DNA of 6,719 bases, from assembly GCA_027295555.1 (NCBI GenBank), contig JAPUKT010000489.1, positions 1 through 6,719 of the forward strand, written 5' to 3'. The notes under the pieces were generated by a model. The model made no database searches, was not told the origin of the DNA, and saw only the letters and a list, made by a program, of their open reading frames with translations. Source of the stretch: Deltaproteobacteria bacterium (GTDB taxonomy: Bacteria > Myxococcota_A > Polyangia > Polyangiales > Houyiibacteriaceae). Positions 1 to 6,683 of the stretch are shown here, one piece after another (the first letter of the stretch is position 1; every line of letters starts with the position of its first letter). A program made the translations under genes and the position numbers.

Positions 1-235
1 ACCGACTACCAACATCGCTACGACGAACGCGAAACTATCGATGCATTTCGCGCCGCCCGGTAGTGTGCGGTAGGACAGCGATCTACCAACAACCGACCCG
101 AACCTGTCAACTGGAATCCACGCGCGATGCATGTCTCGTTCGAGCTTCGCGCGTCAAAGATTGTGAAGCGGGTCACGAAAGTCGCGAGATTGCGCTTTTT
201 TTGACCCCTGATCGCCCCCGACAGAAGGTGGGTGC
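1..235. other. Region upstream of the kinase, no confident gene
   Basis: No gene can be called confidently here. Positions 1-63 are open in plus frame 1 and end in TAG at 61-63, so they could be the last 20 codons of a rightward gene (ending ...AFRAAR). The other two plus frames are also open there. On the minus strand an ATG at 15-13 opens a hydrophobic reading (MLVVG) leaving the window, without a Shine-Dalgarno sequence, so the left edge is ambiguous. Positions 144-150 and 163-169 (GCTTCGC and GTGAAGC) can form a modest hairpin with one G-U pair, and seven T's lie at 196-202. These are too far apart to act together as an intrinsic terminator. I see no convincing -35/-10 pair for the kinase. 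Confidence 0.3.
224..232 (+). promoter_or_regulatory. Ribosome binding site of the kinase gene
   Basis: The purine-rich stretch GAAGGTGGG ends three bases before the ATG at 236, with its AAGG core about seven bases upstream. It is the clearest Shine-Dalgarno-like element in the window and supports the chosen kinase start. Confidence 0.55.
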
Positions 236-1201
236 ATGTCGGTTTCGCGGGAGCGGAGCGAGCTTCGCGGTCAGATCTTGGACGGCCGCTATCGCGTGGG
301 AAACCCGATCGGTATCGGGGGGACGGGAATCGTCTTCGAGGCCGAACGCTTGGCTACGCTCGAGCGGGTCGTCGTCAAGATGCTGCGTCCGGCGCACGCC
401 GGCAATCCAGACCTGATGGCGCGGGTCCGTCGCGAGGTCGAGGTCGCGCGCCGCGTCTTCCATCCTGGCATCGTTCCCGTGATCGACCACGGAACGCTCC
501 ACGACGAGTCGCCGTATGTGGTGATGAAGTACATGCGCTCGGAAAGCCTCGCGACTTACCTCCGACGCTCGGGGCCGCTGACCGCAGGGCAGATCTCGGT
601 GATCATGGCGCGGCTCGCGTCGATCCTGCACAGCGTTCACCGGCACGGGTACGTCCATCGCGACATCAAGCCCGAGCACATCCTGATGAATCGCGGCGCC
701 TACGGCGAGCTCGACGTGCATCTGCTCGACTTCGGGGTCTGTGCCGCCGAGACTGCGCCGGCCGAAGAGCGGTCTCGCGAGCGCGGCCGCGTGTATGGCA
801 CCCCGAGCTACGCCTCGCCCGAGCAGGCTAGCGGAAACCCCTTCGTCGACGCCCGCGCCGACCTCTTCGGGGTGGGGATCACGATGTTCGAGGCGCTCAC
901 CGGTCGGCTCCCCTTCACGGGCCACGACGTCAACGCCGTCCTTCGACGCATCATTCGCGAGGACGCTCCGCCCGCCTCATTGCTATCGCCGCACGTGTGT
1001 TCCGAAATGGACCAGCTTCTGTCGAAGCTGTTGAGCCGCAATCCCGCAGCTCGTTACCCTTCGGCTCGCGCGCTCATGCGGGCCCTCGAGCCCTGGCTTC
1101 AAGAACGCGTGCGCACCGAACGAATGCTCGCCGAGTCCCTGCAGGTCGCAACCGACACTTCCAGCATCCGGCCGACAGCGCAGCACGAAGTTGCGGCCTA
1201 A
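236..1201 (+). CDS. Hanks-type serine/threonine protein kinase, soluble, single domain
   Basis: This 321-residue protein is a eukaryotic-like kinase that should transfer the ATP gamma-phosphate to Ser/Thr of protein substrates. The catalytic domain spans about residues 19-288. It has the glycine loop G26-I-G28-G-T-G31, ATP-anchoring K48, helix-C E67, HRD loop H141-R-D143-I-K145, DFG 165-167, the GTPSYASPEQ activation segment 188-197, D209-x4-G214 and the late Arg273. One key position is unusual: the metal-binding Asn of HRDxKPxN is His148 (codon CAC). I see no transmembrane helix and no PASTA, TPR or other sensor domain. The C-terminal tail (about 289-321) is short and polar, so the protein is probably cytosolic. 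The gene stands alone on its strand and converges with fabI. Activity is likely but reduced or altered metal dependence is possible; substrates are unknown. Confidence 0.93.
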   Translation: MSVSRERSELRGQILDGRYRVGNPIGIGGTGIVFEAERLATLERVVVKMLRPAHAGNPDLMARVRREVEVARRVFHPGIVPVIDHGTLHDESPYVVMKYMRSESLATYLRRSGPLTAGQISVIMARLASILHSVHRHGYVHRDIKPEHILMNRGAYGELDVHLLDFGVCAAETAPAEERSRERGRVYGTPSYASPEQASGNPFVDARADLFGVGITMFEALTGRLPFTGHDVNAVLRRIIREDAPPASLLSPHVCSEMDQLLSKLLSRNPAARYPSARALMRALEPWLQERVRTERMLAESLQVATDTSSIRPTAQHEVAA

Positions 1202-1203
1202 TC

Positions 1204-1276
1204 CGTAGTCGTACTCGTACTCGAATGAGCGGCGGATCGTGCACGCGCACGAGTACGAGGACGTAGACGAGTACGA
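1204..1276. repeat. Degenerate GTACTC repeats in inverted arms between convergent genes
   Basis: The 83-bp gap between the stop codons of the kinase and fabI is largely built from a six-base unit, GTACTC on the left and its complement GAGTAC on the right. CTCGTACTCG at 1214-1223 pairs perfectly with CGAGTACGAG at 1250-1259. After one mismatch, 1210-1212 pairs with 1261-1263. The loop of 26 bases contains the palindrome CGTGCACG (1238-1245). A competing pairing joins TCGTACTCGT at 1209-1218 to ACGAGTACGA at 1267-1276, again ten perfect base pairs. Neither arm is followed by a T-run on either strand, so it is not a canonical intrinsic terminator. Its position could still let it end or protect the 3' ends of both transcripts. 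Related GTACTC-type repeats may occur elsewhere in the genome, which cannot be seen here. Confidence 0.7.
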
Positions 1277-1284
1277 AAACAGGC

Positions 1285-2205
1285 CTAGTCCGTCGTCAGG
1301 CTGTCGATCAAACCTTTGACATCGGCGGGGGCGGCCATCGCATGATAGCCCTTGTCGACGTAGAGGACGGTGCCAGTGATGCCGCTCGCAAGTGGGCTGC
1401 AAAGGAAAGCCGCGGCATTTCCCACCTCGTCGCCGCGCAGCGGATCCCGGAGCGGCGCGTTGAGCTCGTAGTACTTGATCATCTTGTGAATGAAGCCGAT
1501 CGCGGTCGCGGCGCGCGAGGCGTAAGGACCCGCTGAGATCACGTTGACGCGGTGACCCCACCGCCGCCCGGTTTCGAACGCGAGCATGCGGGCATCGCTC
1601 TCGAGCGCGGCCTTCGCCGACGCCATACCTCCACCGTAATCCGCGACCACGCCTTGGCTAGCCAGATACGAAAGCGCCAAGAACGAGCCCTGGTCTCGCA
1701 TCAGGGGCTGGAGCCGCTGCACCAACGACACGAACGAATAGGCGCTCACACCGACCGCGGCGAGATACCCCTTGCGGCTCGTTTCGAGCAGCGGCTTGTT
1801 GACTTCGGGCCCGTTTGCGAGGCTGTGGACGACGATGTCGAGGCACGGATCTCCAAAGTCATCGCGTAGCCGCTGGGCCAGGCCGTCGATGCTGAAGTCG
1901 CCACGGTCGCGGTAGCGCTTGTGCTCGCGTAGCTCCGCGGGAACGTCACCGAGGGAGTCGTATTCCGCATCAAGAGGATAGATCGCTTCGAACTCGAGCT
2001 TGCCGCCTCCGGGGAGCCGGAGCGATTCCTCGAGCTTCCCTCGCCGGAGGAGCGTTTCGAAAATACCCAAGGCCGGCGGCCAGGTACCGACACACACCGA
2101 AGCACCAGCGCTCGCGAGCGCTTTCGCAATGGCAAACCCAAAACCGCCATCGTCCGCGACTCCCGCGACGAAAGCCCGCTTCCCAGACAGGTCGATCGAT
2201 AACAT
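1285..2205 (-). CDS. fabI: Enoyl-[acyl-carrier-protein] reductase (NADH), plant/chlamydial-type FabI
   Basis: This enzyme catalyses the last step of each type II fatty-acid elongation cycle, reducing trans-2-enoyl-ACP with NAD(P)H. The 306-residue product has the short-chain dehydrogenase fold. The nucleotide loop is at G15-VADDGGFG, GTW at 40-42, HSLANGPEV at 127-135, Tyr180 and catalytic Tyr190 with Lys198 in YGGGM..AK, and SAGP at 224-227. The Tyr-to-Lys spacing of eight, the added segment at about 43-100 (ALGIFETLLRRGK, then ...EHKRY) and the long C-terminus match chloroplast, apicomplexan and chlamydial reductases. They do not match the roughly 260-residue E. coli FabI. The ATG start is supported by family alignment (MLxIDLxGKxAF) and an AAGG about nine bases upstream. 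It is transcribed alone, divergent from eat. Assignment is firm; the subfamily is judged from remembered sequences. Confidence 0.95.
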   Translation of the reverse strand: MLSIDLSGKRAFVAGVADDGGFGFAIAKALASAGASVCVGTWPPALGIFETLLRRGKLEESLRLPGGGKLEFEAIYPLDAEYDSLGDVPAELREHKRYRDRGDFSIDGLAQRLRDDFGDPCLDIVVHSLANGPEVNKPLLETSRKGYLAAVGVSAYSFVSLVQRLQPLMRDQGSFLALSYLASQGVVADYGGGMASAKAALESDARMLAFETGRRWGHRVNVISAGPYASRAATAIGFIHKMIKYYELNAPLRDPLRGDEVGNAAAFLCSPLASGITGTVLYVDKGYHAMAAPADVKGLIDSLTTD

Positions 2206-2252
2206 GCGCGGAACCTTATCCCCAGTAGCGCCAACCCGCTACACTCCGCGCC
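2206..2252. promoter_or_regulatory. Divergent promoter region between fabI and eat
   Basis: Only 47 bp separate the two divergent start codons, so both promoters must lie here or inside the opposing genes. On the plus strand, TACACT at 2240-2245 resembles a -10 box, but it has no good -35 partner. It would also place the eat transcript start at about its ATG, implying a leaderless mRNA. No Shine-Dalgarno sequence precedes the eat ATG, which agrees with that reading without proving it. I see no clear operator palindrome. Confidence 0.4.
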
Positions 2253-3713
2253 ATGCAACCGCGGGAACAGGGCGTCGAGTACGATCGGGTTGGCGAGGGG
2301 TACTTTCGAGAGCGCGGTTTGCGGCGCTACGCGGGGGTGTGGTCGCTTTGGGCTCTGGGCGTTGGCGCGGTCATCTCGGGCAATTTTTTCGGTTGGAATT
2401 TCGGGCTCTCAGCCGGTGGCTTTGGAGGTCTGTTGATCGCCACTGTGATTATCACCGTCATGTATACCGGCCTTTGTTTCAGCATTGCGGAAATGACCGC
2501 AGCACTTCCGCACGCCGGGGGGGCCTACTCTTTTGCGCGGTCTGCCATGGGCCCGTGGGGGGCGTACATCACGGGCCTCGCCGAAAACATGGAGTACGTC
2601 CTCACACCCGCGGTGATCGTGGTCGGCATTGGCGGTTATCTCGGCGCGATCTTCGGGACCCCACCCGCTGCGGAGCCACTTTGGTGGTTGGTCAGCTACG
2701 CGATCTTCGTCGGGCTCAACATCGCAGGAGTCGAGATTGCCTTTCGGTTCACGGTACTGATCACCCTACTCGCGCTCGGCGTGCTACTCGTGTTCTGGGT
2801 TTCGGCGCTTCCCCACTTCGACCTGCAATGGGCTCTCAACATCGAACCCGAAGCCGGCGGTACGCGCTGGCTGCCGCGCGGCCCCATGGGGATCCTGTCC
2901 GCGTTGCCCTTCGCGATTTGGTTCTTTCTCGCGATCGAACAGCTTCCGCTGGCCGCCGAGGAGGCGGCAACGCCTAGCCGGGACCTCCCGCGGGGCCTTC
3001 TGCTCGGGCTCTTGACGCTGATCGTAGCTGCCTTCCTGACACTGTTTCTGAACGCTGGCGTGGCACCCGGCTCCGTGGTCTTGGGTTCGTCCGCAGAACC
3101 GCTGTTCGAGGGGTTCAAGGCGACCTTCGGCGCCGGCCTCGGTGCTAGGCTGCTCGCGCTGGTGGCCGTCACCGGCCTGGTCGCCAGCTTTCACAGCATC
3201 ATCTTTGCCTATGGACGGCAGATCTTCTCGCTCTCGAGAGCGGGCTATTTTCCGCGCTGGTTGTCTCGCACGCATCGGACCCGGCAGACCCCGCACGCAG
3301 CCCTTTTGGTGGGCGCCGCGCTCGGCTACGCGGTGGCGTACGGCATCCACGCGCTCGGACCCAAGCATCCCGTCGGAGCGGTGCTGTTGAACATGGCGGT
3401 CTTCGGCGCGGTGATCGCCTACGCGCTCCAGATGCTTTCGTACATCCTGCTCCGCGTGCGGCTGCCGAACATCGCGCGACCCTACCGCAGCCCCTTGGGC
3501 GTCCCGGGAGCGGTGATCGCGCTAATCGTGGCCATCGTGACCCTCGTGGCGCTCTTCGTCACCGACCCGATCTACCAAAAGGTCGTGATCGGCGCGGCGG
3601 TTTGGTATGGGCTGGGGCTCTTGTGGTTTGCGCTCCACGCGCGGCACAAGCTGGTCCTCTCCCCCGAGGAATCTTTCGCGCGATCGGCGCACGCTCGGCA
3701 GGACGATCCCTGA
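2253..3713 (+). CDS. eat: Ethanolamine permease, APC superfamily
   Basis: This 486-residue inner-membrane protein has the layout of an APC-superfamily transporter with about 12 hydrophobic helices. It resembles bacterial ethanolamine permeases along its whole length. Diagnostic stretches are the N-terminal EYDRVGEGYF, the helix-1 loop GVGAVISG at 36-43 followed by GWNFG, and PHAGGAYSFAR at 86-96. Others are AENMEYVLTPA at 110-120, the family signature E236-EAATPSRDLPRG to 248, GRQIFSLSRAGYFP at 321-334 and the C-terminal RHKLVLSPEESFA. Such transporters import ethanolamine as a carbon or nitrogen source, driven by an ion gradient. The N-terminus aligns with family members, so the ATG is probably right although no ribosome binding site is visible. 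No ethanolamine ammonia-lyase gene is in the window, so the substrate is inferred from similarity only. Another amine or amino acid is possible. Confidence 0.88.
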   Translation: MQPREQGVEYDRVGEGYFRERGLRRYAGVWSLWALGVGAVISGNFFGWNFGLSAGGFGGLLIATVIITVMYTGLCFSIAEMTAALPHAGGAYSFARSAMGPWGAYITGLAENMEYVLTPAVIVVGIGGYLGAIFGTPPAAEPLWWLVSYAIFVGLNIAGVEIAFRFTVLITLLALGVLLVFWVSALPHFDLQWALNIEPEAGGTRWLPRGPMGILSALPFAIWFFLAIEQLPLAAEEAATPSRDLPRGLLLGLLTLIVAAFLTLFLNAGVAPGSVVLGSSAEPLFEGFKATFGAGLGARLLALVAVTGLVASFHSIIFAYGRQIFSLSRAGYFPRWLSRTHRTRQTPHAALLVGAALGYAVAYGIHALGPKHPVGAVLLNMAVFGAVIAYALQMLSYILLRVRLPNIARPYRSPLGVPGAVIALIVAIVTLVALFVTDPIYQKVVIGAAVWYGLGLLWFALHARHKLVLSPEESFARSAHARQDDP

Positions 3714-3735
3714 CCAACGTGCAAAGCTCCGGCCC

Positions 3736-4221
3736 ATGCGGGTTCTTCTCGTGAGGCACGGAAAGGCGGTCGACATGCGTTCGGCGCCCACCGACCATCT
3801 GCGCTGGTTGAGCGAGGAGGGACGAAGATCGATCACGACGGTCGGGAAAACGCTCGCCAGGTTGGACCTCCCCTACTCCTGCATCTACACGAGCCCATTG
3901 GTTCGCGCGGTCCAAACCGCGGAGATCCTGGCCGCTACGCAGTCGGAGTTCGCAGGGCCCGTCGAAGCGTACCCGCCACTGTCGAGCGACGAGGGGACTA
4001 CGGCGCAAGCGCTCGAGCCCCTCGAACATGCGGCGGACGGCGACGTCATCGTGCTGGTGACCCACATGCCCAAGGTCGAAGTCCTCGCTGTCCACCTGTG
4101 TCAGATGCAAAGGTTTGCGTCGTTCAAGACGGGATCGGCATGCTTGATTCGGATCGAAGCGGGCAAGGGCTCGTTTCAGTGGATGCTCGATCCTCGAACG
4201 CTTGAGCTCCGGCGCGGCTGA
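3736..4221 (+). CDS. sixA: SixA-type phosphohistidine phosphatase, histidine phosphatase superfamily
   Basis: This 161-residue protein begins with MRVLLVRHGKA, the strand and RHG motif of the phosphoglycerate-mutase-like histidine phosphatases. The catalytic nucleophile is His8, flanked by Arg7. YTSPLVRAVQTAEIL (51-65) supplies the third pocket Arg57, and THMP supplies the second His at 110. The small size without insertions fits SixA, which removes phosphate from phosphohistidine on carrier proteins such as HPr/NPr or Hpt domains. The ATG was chosen because a longer in-frame extension would place about 43 unrelated residues before the RHG strand and overlap eat. No Shine-Dalgarno sequence is visible. 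It starts 22 bp after eat, so co-transcription is likely. Its stop is 23 bp from that of the convergent cyclase, with no strong terminator between. A general small-molecule phosphatase role cannot be excluded. Confidence 0.85.
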   Translation: MRVLLVRHGKAVDMRSAPTDHLRWLSEEGRRSITTVGKTLARLDLPYSCIYTSPLVRAVQTAEILAATQSEFAGPVEAYPPLSSDEGTTAQALEPLEHAADGDVIVLVTHMPKVEVLAVHLCQMQRFASFKTGSACLIRIEAGKGSFQWMLDPRTLELRRG

Positions 4222-4244
4222 GCGCTTAGTGTGCGGATCAGACC

Positions 4245-6329
4245 CTAAATGGCGCAAACTTGATTGCGGCCGCGGCTCTTCGCCTCGTAGAGCGCCTTGT
4301 CACTCTGGGCGAATAGAGCCTCAGCCGTGGACGCGTCATCCGGAAACGTCGCGACCCCGAGCGACGCCGTGACTTTCAGCGGCCCGAGCTCGGTGGCCAC
4401 CTCGGTGTTCTCTAGCTCCTCGCGAACTCGTTCGGCCAGAAGCCTTGCGCCCCGCGCGTCGGTCTCCTCGCAAAGAACGCAAAACTCTTCTCCTCCAAAA
4501 CGCGCAACCAAGTCGGTTTCGCGTTTGACACGCCTGAGGACACGACCGAGCTCCCGCAACACACGGTCACCGCTGGCATGACCATAAGTGTCATTTACGG
4601 CCTTGAAATGGTCCAAATCTGTCACAATTAACGATAATTTACGCCGAAATCGCTGAGCCGCAAGGATTTTCTGTTCCATCTCGGCCAAGAACGCGCGCTT
4701 GTTGAGGCAACCCGTGAGCCCGTCGGTCGTCGCTTTTTCTTCGAGCAGTCGAACGGCACGGGCGTTGGCCATCGCGACGGCAAGCTGGTTCGCCAAGGCC
4801 TGCAGAGTCTCTCGCGCGGACGTGGCAAAGGCTTGCTCCGCTTTGGCCGCCACAATCAGGGTGCCGATCGGTTCCTCTCGAACGACGAGCGGCAACACCA
4901 GCAAGGACTCCATGCCCTTGAGCCTGGCCTTCTTGGTGAAGAGAACCTGCTGCTTCGCATCGAACTCTCCCCGATAGGGAAGGTAGTGCCTGTTCTTCAC
5001 CACCATCGCTGTGAGGGAGGCGTTGTCGCGGAAACGAAGTCCTTGGAAGTCGAGCGCCTTCTCGCCGATGGCACGTCGCACGATGTGGCGCCGCCCTTCG
5101 GTTTGGTACTCGGTGATCGCAGCAAAGTCGTGCGACGCGATCTCCGCAGCGGTCGCGAGCCCGACTTCCATCACGGCGTCTTGGTTGCGGGCCGTGCTCA
5201 ATGCCCTCGAGCCGCGGTACAGGATCTCTTGCTCGCGCTTGGAGCGCTCGAGCTGAACGAAGATGCGCTCGTTTTCGACGGACCGGAGGATGTGCGAAGT
5301 GCTGTTCCGAAGGAGCTCCTCTTCTTGCGGCGTGAAAGGCCGGTCCTCGAGTCGGTCGGCGCACAACACAGCCCGGAAGTGGCCATACTCGAGCACGGGA
5401 ACCGCGAGAAACGAGCGAACCACCCCGGGCCCGCGGTAGTAGCAGAGGCCGCGATAGCCGGGGCGGATCTGCTGCAAGTTGGTGGTCACCTTGCGTCGGA
5501 CCGCAGCACCCACGGCGCCTGACCCGAGCGAGAATGGTCCGTCAGCGATGTCGTCACTAGCGGTCACCAACTCGATGATGTGAAGCTGCTCCCCGTCCGC
5601 GGTTGGCATGAGGAGCATGCAAGTGTGTAGCCCGAGCGTGCGGTGAAGAAGCTCGAGCGTGTGGTAGAGCGCCTGATGCACCTCTTGAACGCTGGTCTCG
5701 TAGAGCCGCTCCTCGTCTCGAAGGCCATCAGAAGACGGCGCCACCAGTCGAAAGAGCCGAGTCTCGTCGCGCACCTTCTCTTGCTGAGCCTGGAGCTCGA
5801 GCTCGGACTTTCTACGCACACGGATGATCTCGGCGCGGGTGAAGACGAAACTCAAAGCGCCAAAACAAAGAACGAAGAACGCGTGCGCCGCGAGGACCAA
5901 AGGGTCGGCGATGTGCTCGGCGAGAAACGAAATGCCGAAGTCGAGCGTTGCGGCAAACGCGACGATGCTCGCGCCTGCCCAGCCGGTCGCAAAGGAGGCG
6001 ACGAATGCAACGGCCACATACGTCAGCGGATAGAGCTCGCTCGCGACGCCACCACGAAACTGAACGAGAGCATGGACACCAACGAGCAGGAGCAGGCCGA
6101 GCTCGAACGCCAACCGCGGCTCGGCACCCTGGCGAGCAAGGACGCGAGCCCTGAACCCGAACACCGCGGCCCACGCGAGGGCCCACGCGAGATGTCCCCA
6201 CCCGAGGCGGCTATCTGGAAGGAAGAATCCCGTGAGCACGAACGCGCCAAGCAGGAACGCAGCGGCGAGTCCCCACATCGACCGCGCTGTTCGCCTCATG
6301 CGGAGCGCTGCCTGGACGAGGGCAGTCAT
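4245..6329 (-). CDS. Membrane diguanylate cyclase with two GAF domains and C-terminal GGDEF
   Basis: The 694-residue protein should make cyclic di-GMP from two GTP. Counting from the ATG at 6329, six hydrophobic helices occupy about 19-37, 43-60, 73-91, 99-114, 116-137 and 143-164. A charged helix (about 168-190), a first GAF-like domain (about 222-353), a linker helix (353-370) and a second GAF domain (about 376-526) follow. The GGDEF domain is at about 535-694. The active site is intact: D571 of TDLDHFK, N579-D580, D588 and GGEEF at 612-616. R603-ETD606 lies five residues before it, so an inhibitory I-site for product feedback is present. No EAL domain is present. A TTG two codons upstream (6335) and an ATG at 6299 (MRRTARSMWG) are alternative starts, none with a convincing ribosome binding site. 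The GAF ligands are unknown. The gene lies 69 bp downstream of ftsB on the same strand. Confidence 0.93.
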   Translation of the reverse strand: MTALVQAALRMRRTARSMWGLAAAFLLGAFVLTGFFLPDSRLGWGHLAWALAWAAVFGFRARVLARQGAEPRLAFELGLLLLVGVHALVQFRGGVASELYPLTYVAVAFVASFATGWAGASIVAFAATLDFGISFLAEHIADPLVLAAHAFFVLCFGALSFVFTRAEIIRVRRKSELELQAQQEKVRDETRLFRLVAPSSDGLRDEERLYETSVQEVHQALYHTLELLHRTLGLHTCMLLMPTADGEQLHIIELVTASDDIADGPFSLGSGAVGAAVRRKVTTNLQQIRPGYRGLCYYRGPGVVRSFLAVPVLEYGHFRAVLCADRLEDRPFTPQEEELLRNSTSHILRSVENERIFVQLERSKREQEILYRGSRALSTARNQDAVMEVGLATAAEIASHDFAAITEYQTEGRRHIVRRAIGEKALDFQGLRFRDNASLTAMVVKNRHYLPYRGEFDAKQQVLFTKKARLKGMESLLVLPLVVREEPIGTLIVAAKAEQAFATSARETLQALANQLAVAMANARAVRLLEEKATTDGLTGCLNKRAFLAEMEQKILAAQRFRRKLSLIVTDLDHFKAVNDTYGHASGDRVLRELGRVLRRVKRETDLVARFGGEEFCVLCEETDARGARLLAERVREELENTEVATELGPLKVTASLGVATFPDDASTAEALFAQSDKALYEAKSRGRNQVCAI

Positions 6330-6398
6330 ATGCAAGCGGTGTTACGCCGCGCCCATTCGTTCAGCAAAAAATCGGCTCGATGTATGCTGGGCGCCTAC

Positions 6399-6683
6399 CT
6401 ATTGAGGCGGGAACTGAAACACGAACTCTTCGGGGCGCACCATCCCGAGCTCGTCGCGAGCGATTCGTTCGACGTAGCTCGTGTCGGAGCGAAGCAACTC
6501 GATCTCGGCTTTGAGCTGGGCGATCTCCCGGACCAGCTTCTCGTTCGAGCCGCGGAGGTCCTGGAGCTCGCCACGAAGCAACCGATAGTGGGGCAAGCCC
6601 TGCTCATCGAGGACCAGCGTCGGCACCGTCATGATGGCCATGACCATCAACAGGAAGGGAAGCAGCGCCACCGTGGGTTTCAT
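6399..6683 (-). CDS. ftsB: FtsB/DivIC-family septum formation initiator
   Basis: This 94-residue protein has the bitopic architecture of FtsB/DivIC. It starts with a very short cytoplasmic end and has one membrane helix at about residues 4-25. A periplasmic coiled coil follows at about 33-66 (LLRGELQDLRGSNEKL, then AQLKAEIELL). The conserved terminal motif is SYVERIARDELGMVRPEEFVF at 69-89. In the family this protein joins FtsL and FtsQ/DivIB in the complex that activates septal peptidoglycan synthesis. The ATG at 6683 places the helix right after the start, as is usual. The frame stays open upstream to the window edge, with GTG at 6713 and TTG at 6719, so a 10-12 residue N-terminal extension or a start outside the window is possible. 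The cyclase follows on the same strand after a 69-bp gap. Confidence 0.88.
   Translation of the reverse strand: MKPTVALLPFLLMVMAIMTVPTLVLDEQGLPHYRLLRGELQDLRGSNEKLVREIAQLKAEIELLRSDTSYVERIARDELGMVRPEEFVFQFPPQ

Noticed and set aside
69..87. Short inverted repeat GGTAG...CTACC
   Set aside because: Only five base pairs with a nine-base loop and no associated T-run or gene end; expected by chance.
173..925. A 250-codon open frame antisense to the kinase gene
   Set aside because: It mirrors the kinase codons, its product is Arg/His/Asp-rich low-complexity sequence with no family motif, and long antisense frames are expected in GC-rich genes.
2000..2977. A 325-codon plus-strand open frame spanning the fabI start and the first half of eat
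   Set aside because: It overlaps two well-supported genes in another frame, and its product is Arg-rich without recognisable domains.
3229..3242. Perfect 14-bp palindrome CGCTCTCGAGAGCG
   Set aside because: It lies inside eat, encoding the conserved FSLSRAG stretch, so it is best explained by codon choice rather than a protein-binding site.
4222..4244. Possible bidirectional terminator between sixA and the cyclase gene
   Set aside because: The 23-bp gap has only a four-base GCGC pairing and no T-run on either strand.
6339..6367. Possible promoter for the cyclase (TTGCTG, 17-bp spacer, TAACAC, minus strand)
   Set aside because: Each box matches only three of six consensus bases, and the start would fall at the ATG; too weak to annotate.
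6353..6373. Six-T run (minus strand) after ftsB as a possible intrinsic terminator
   Set aside because: No stable GC-rich hairpin directly precedes the T-run; the only nearby pairing is a five-base-pair CAGCA/TGCTG stem that encloses it.
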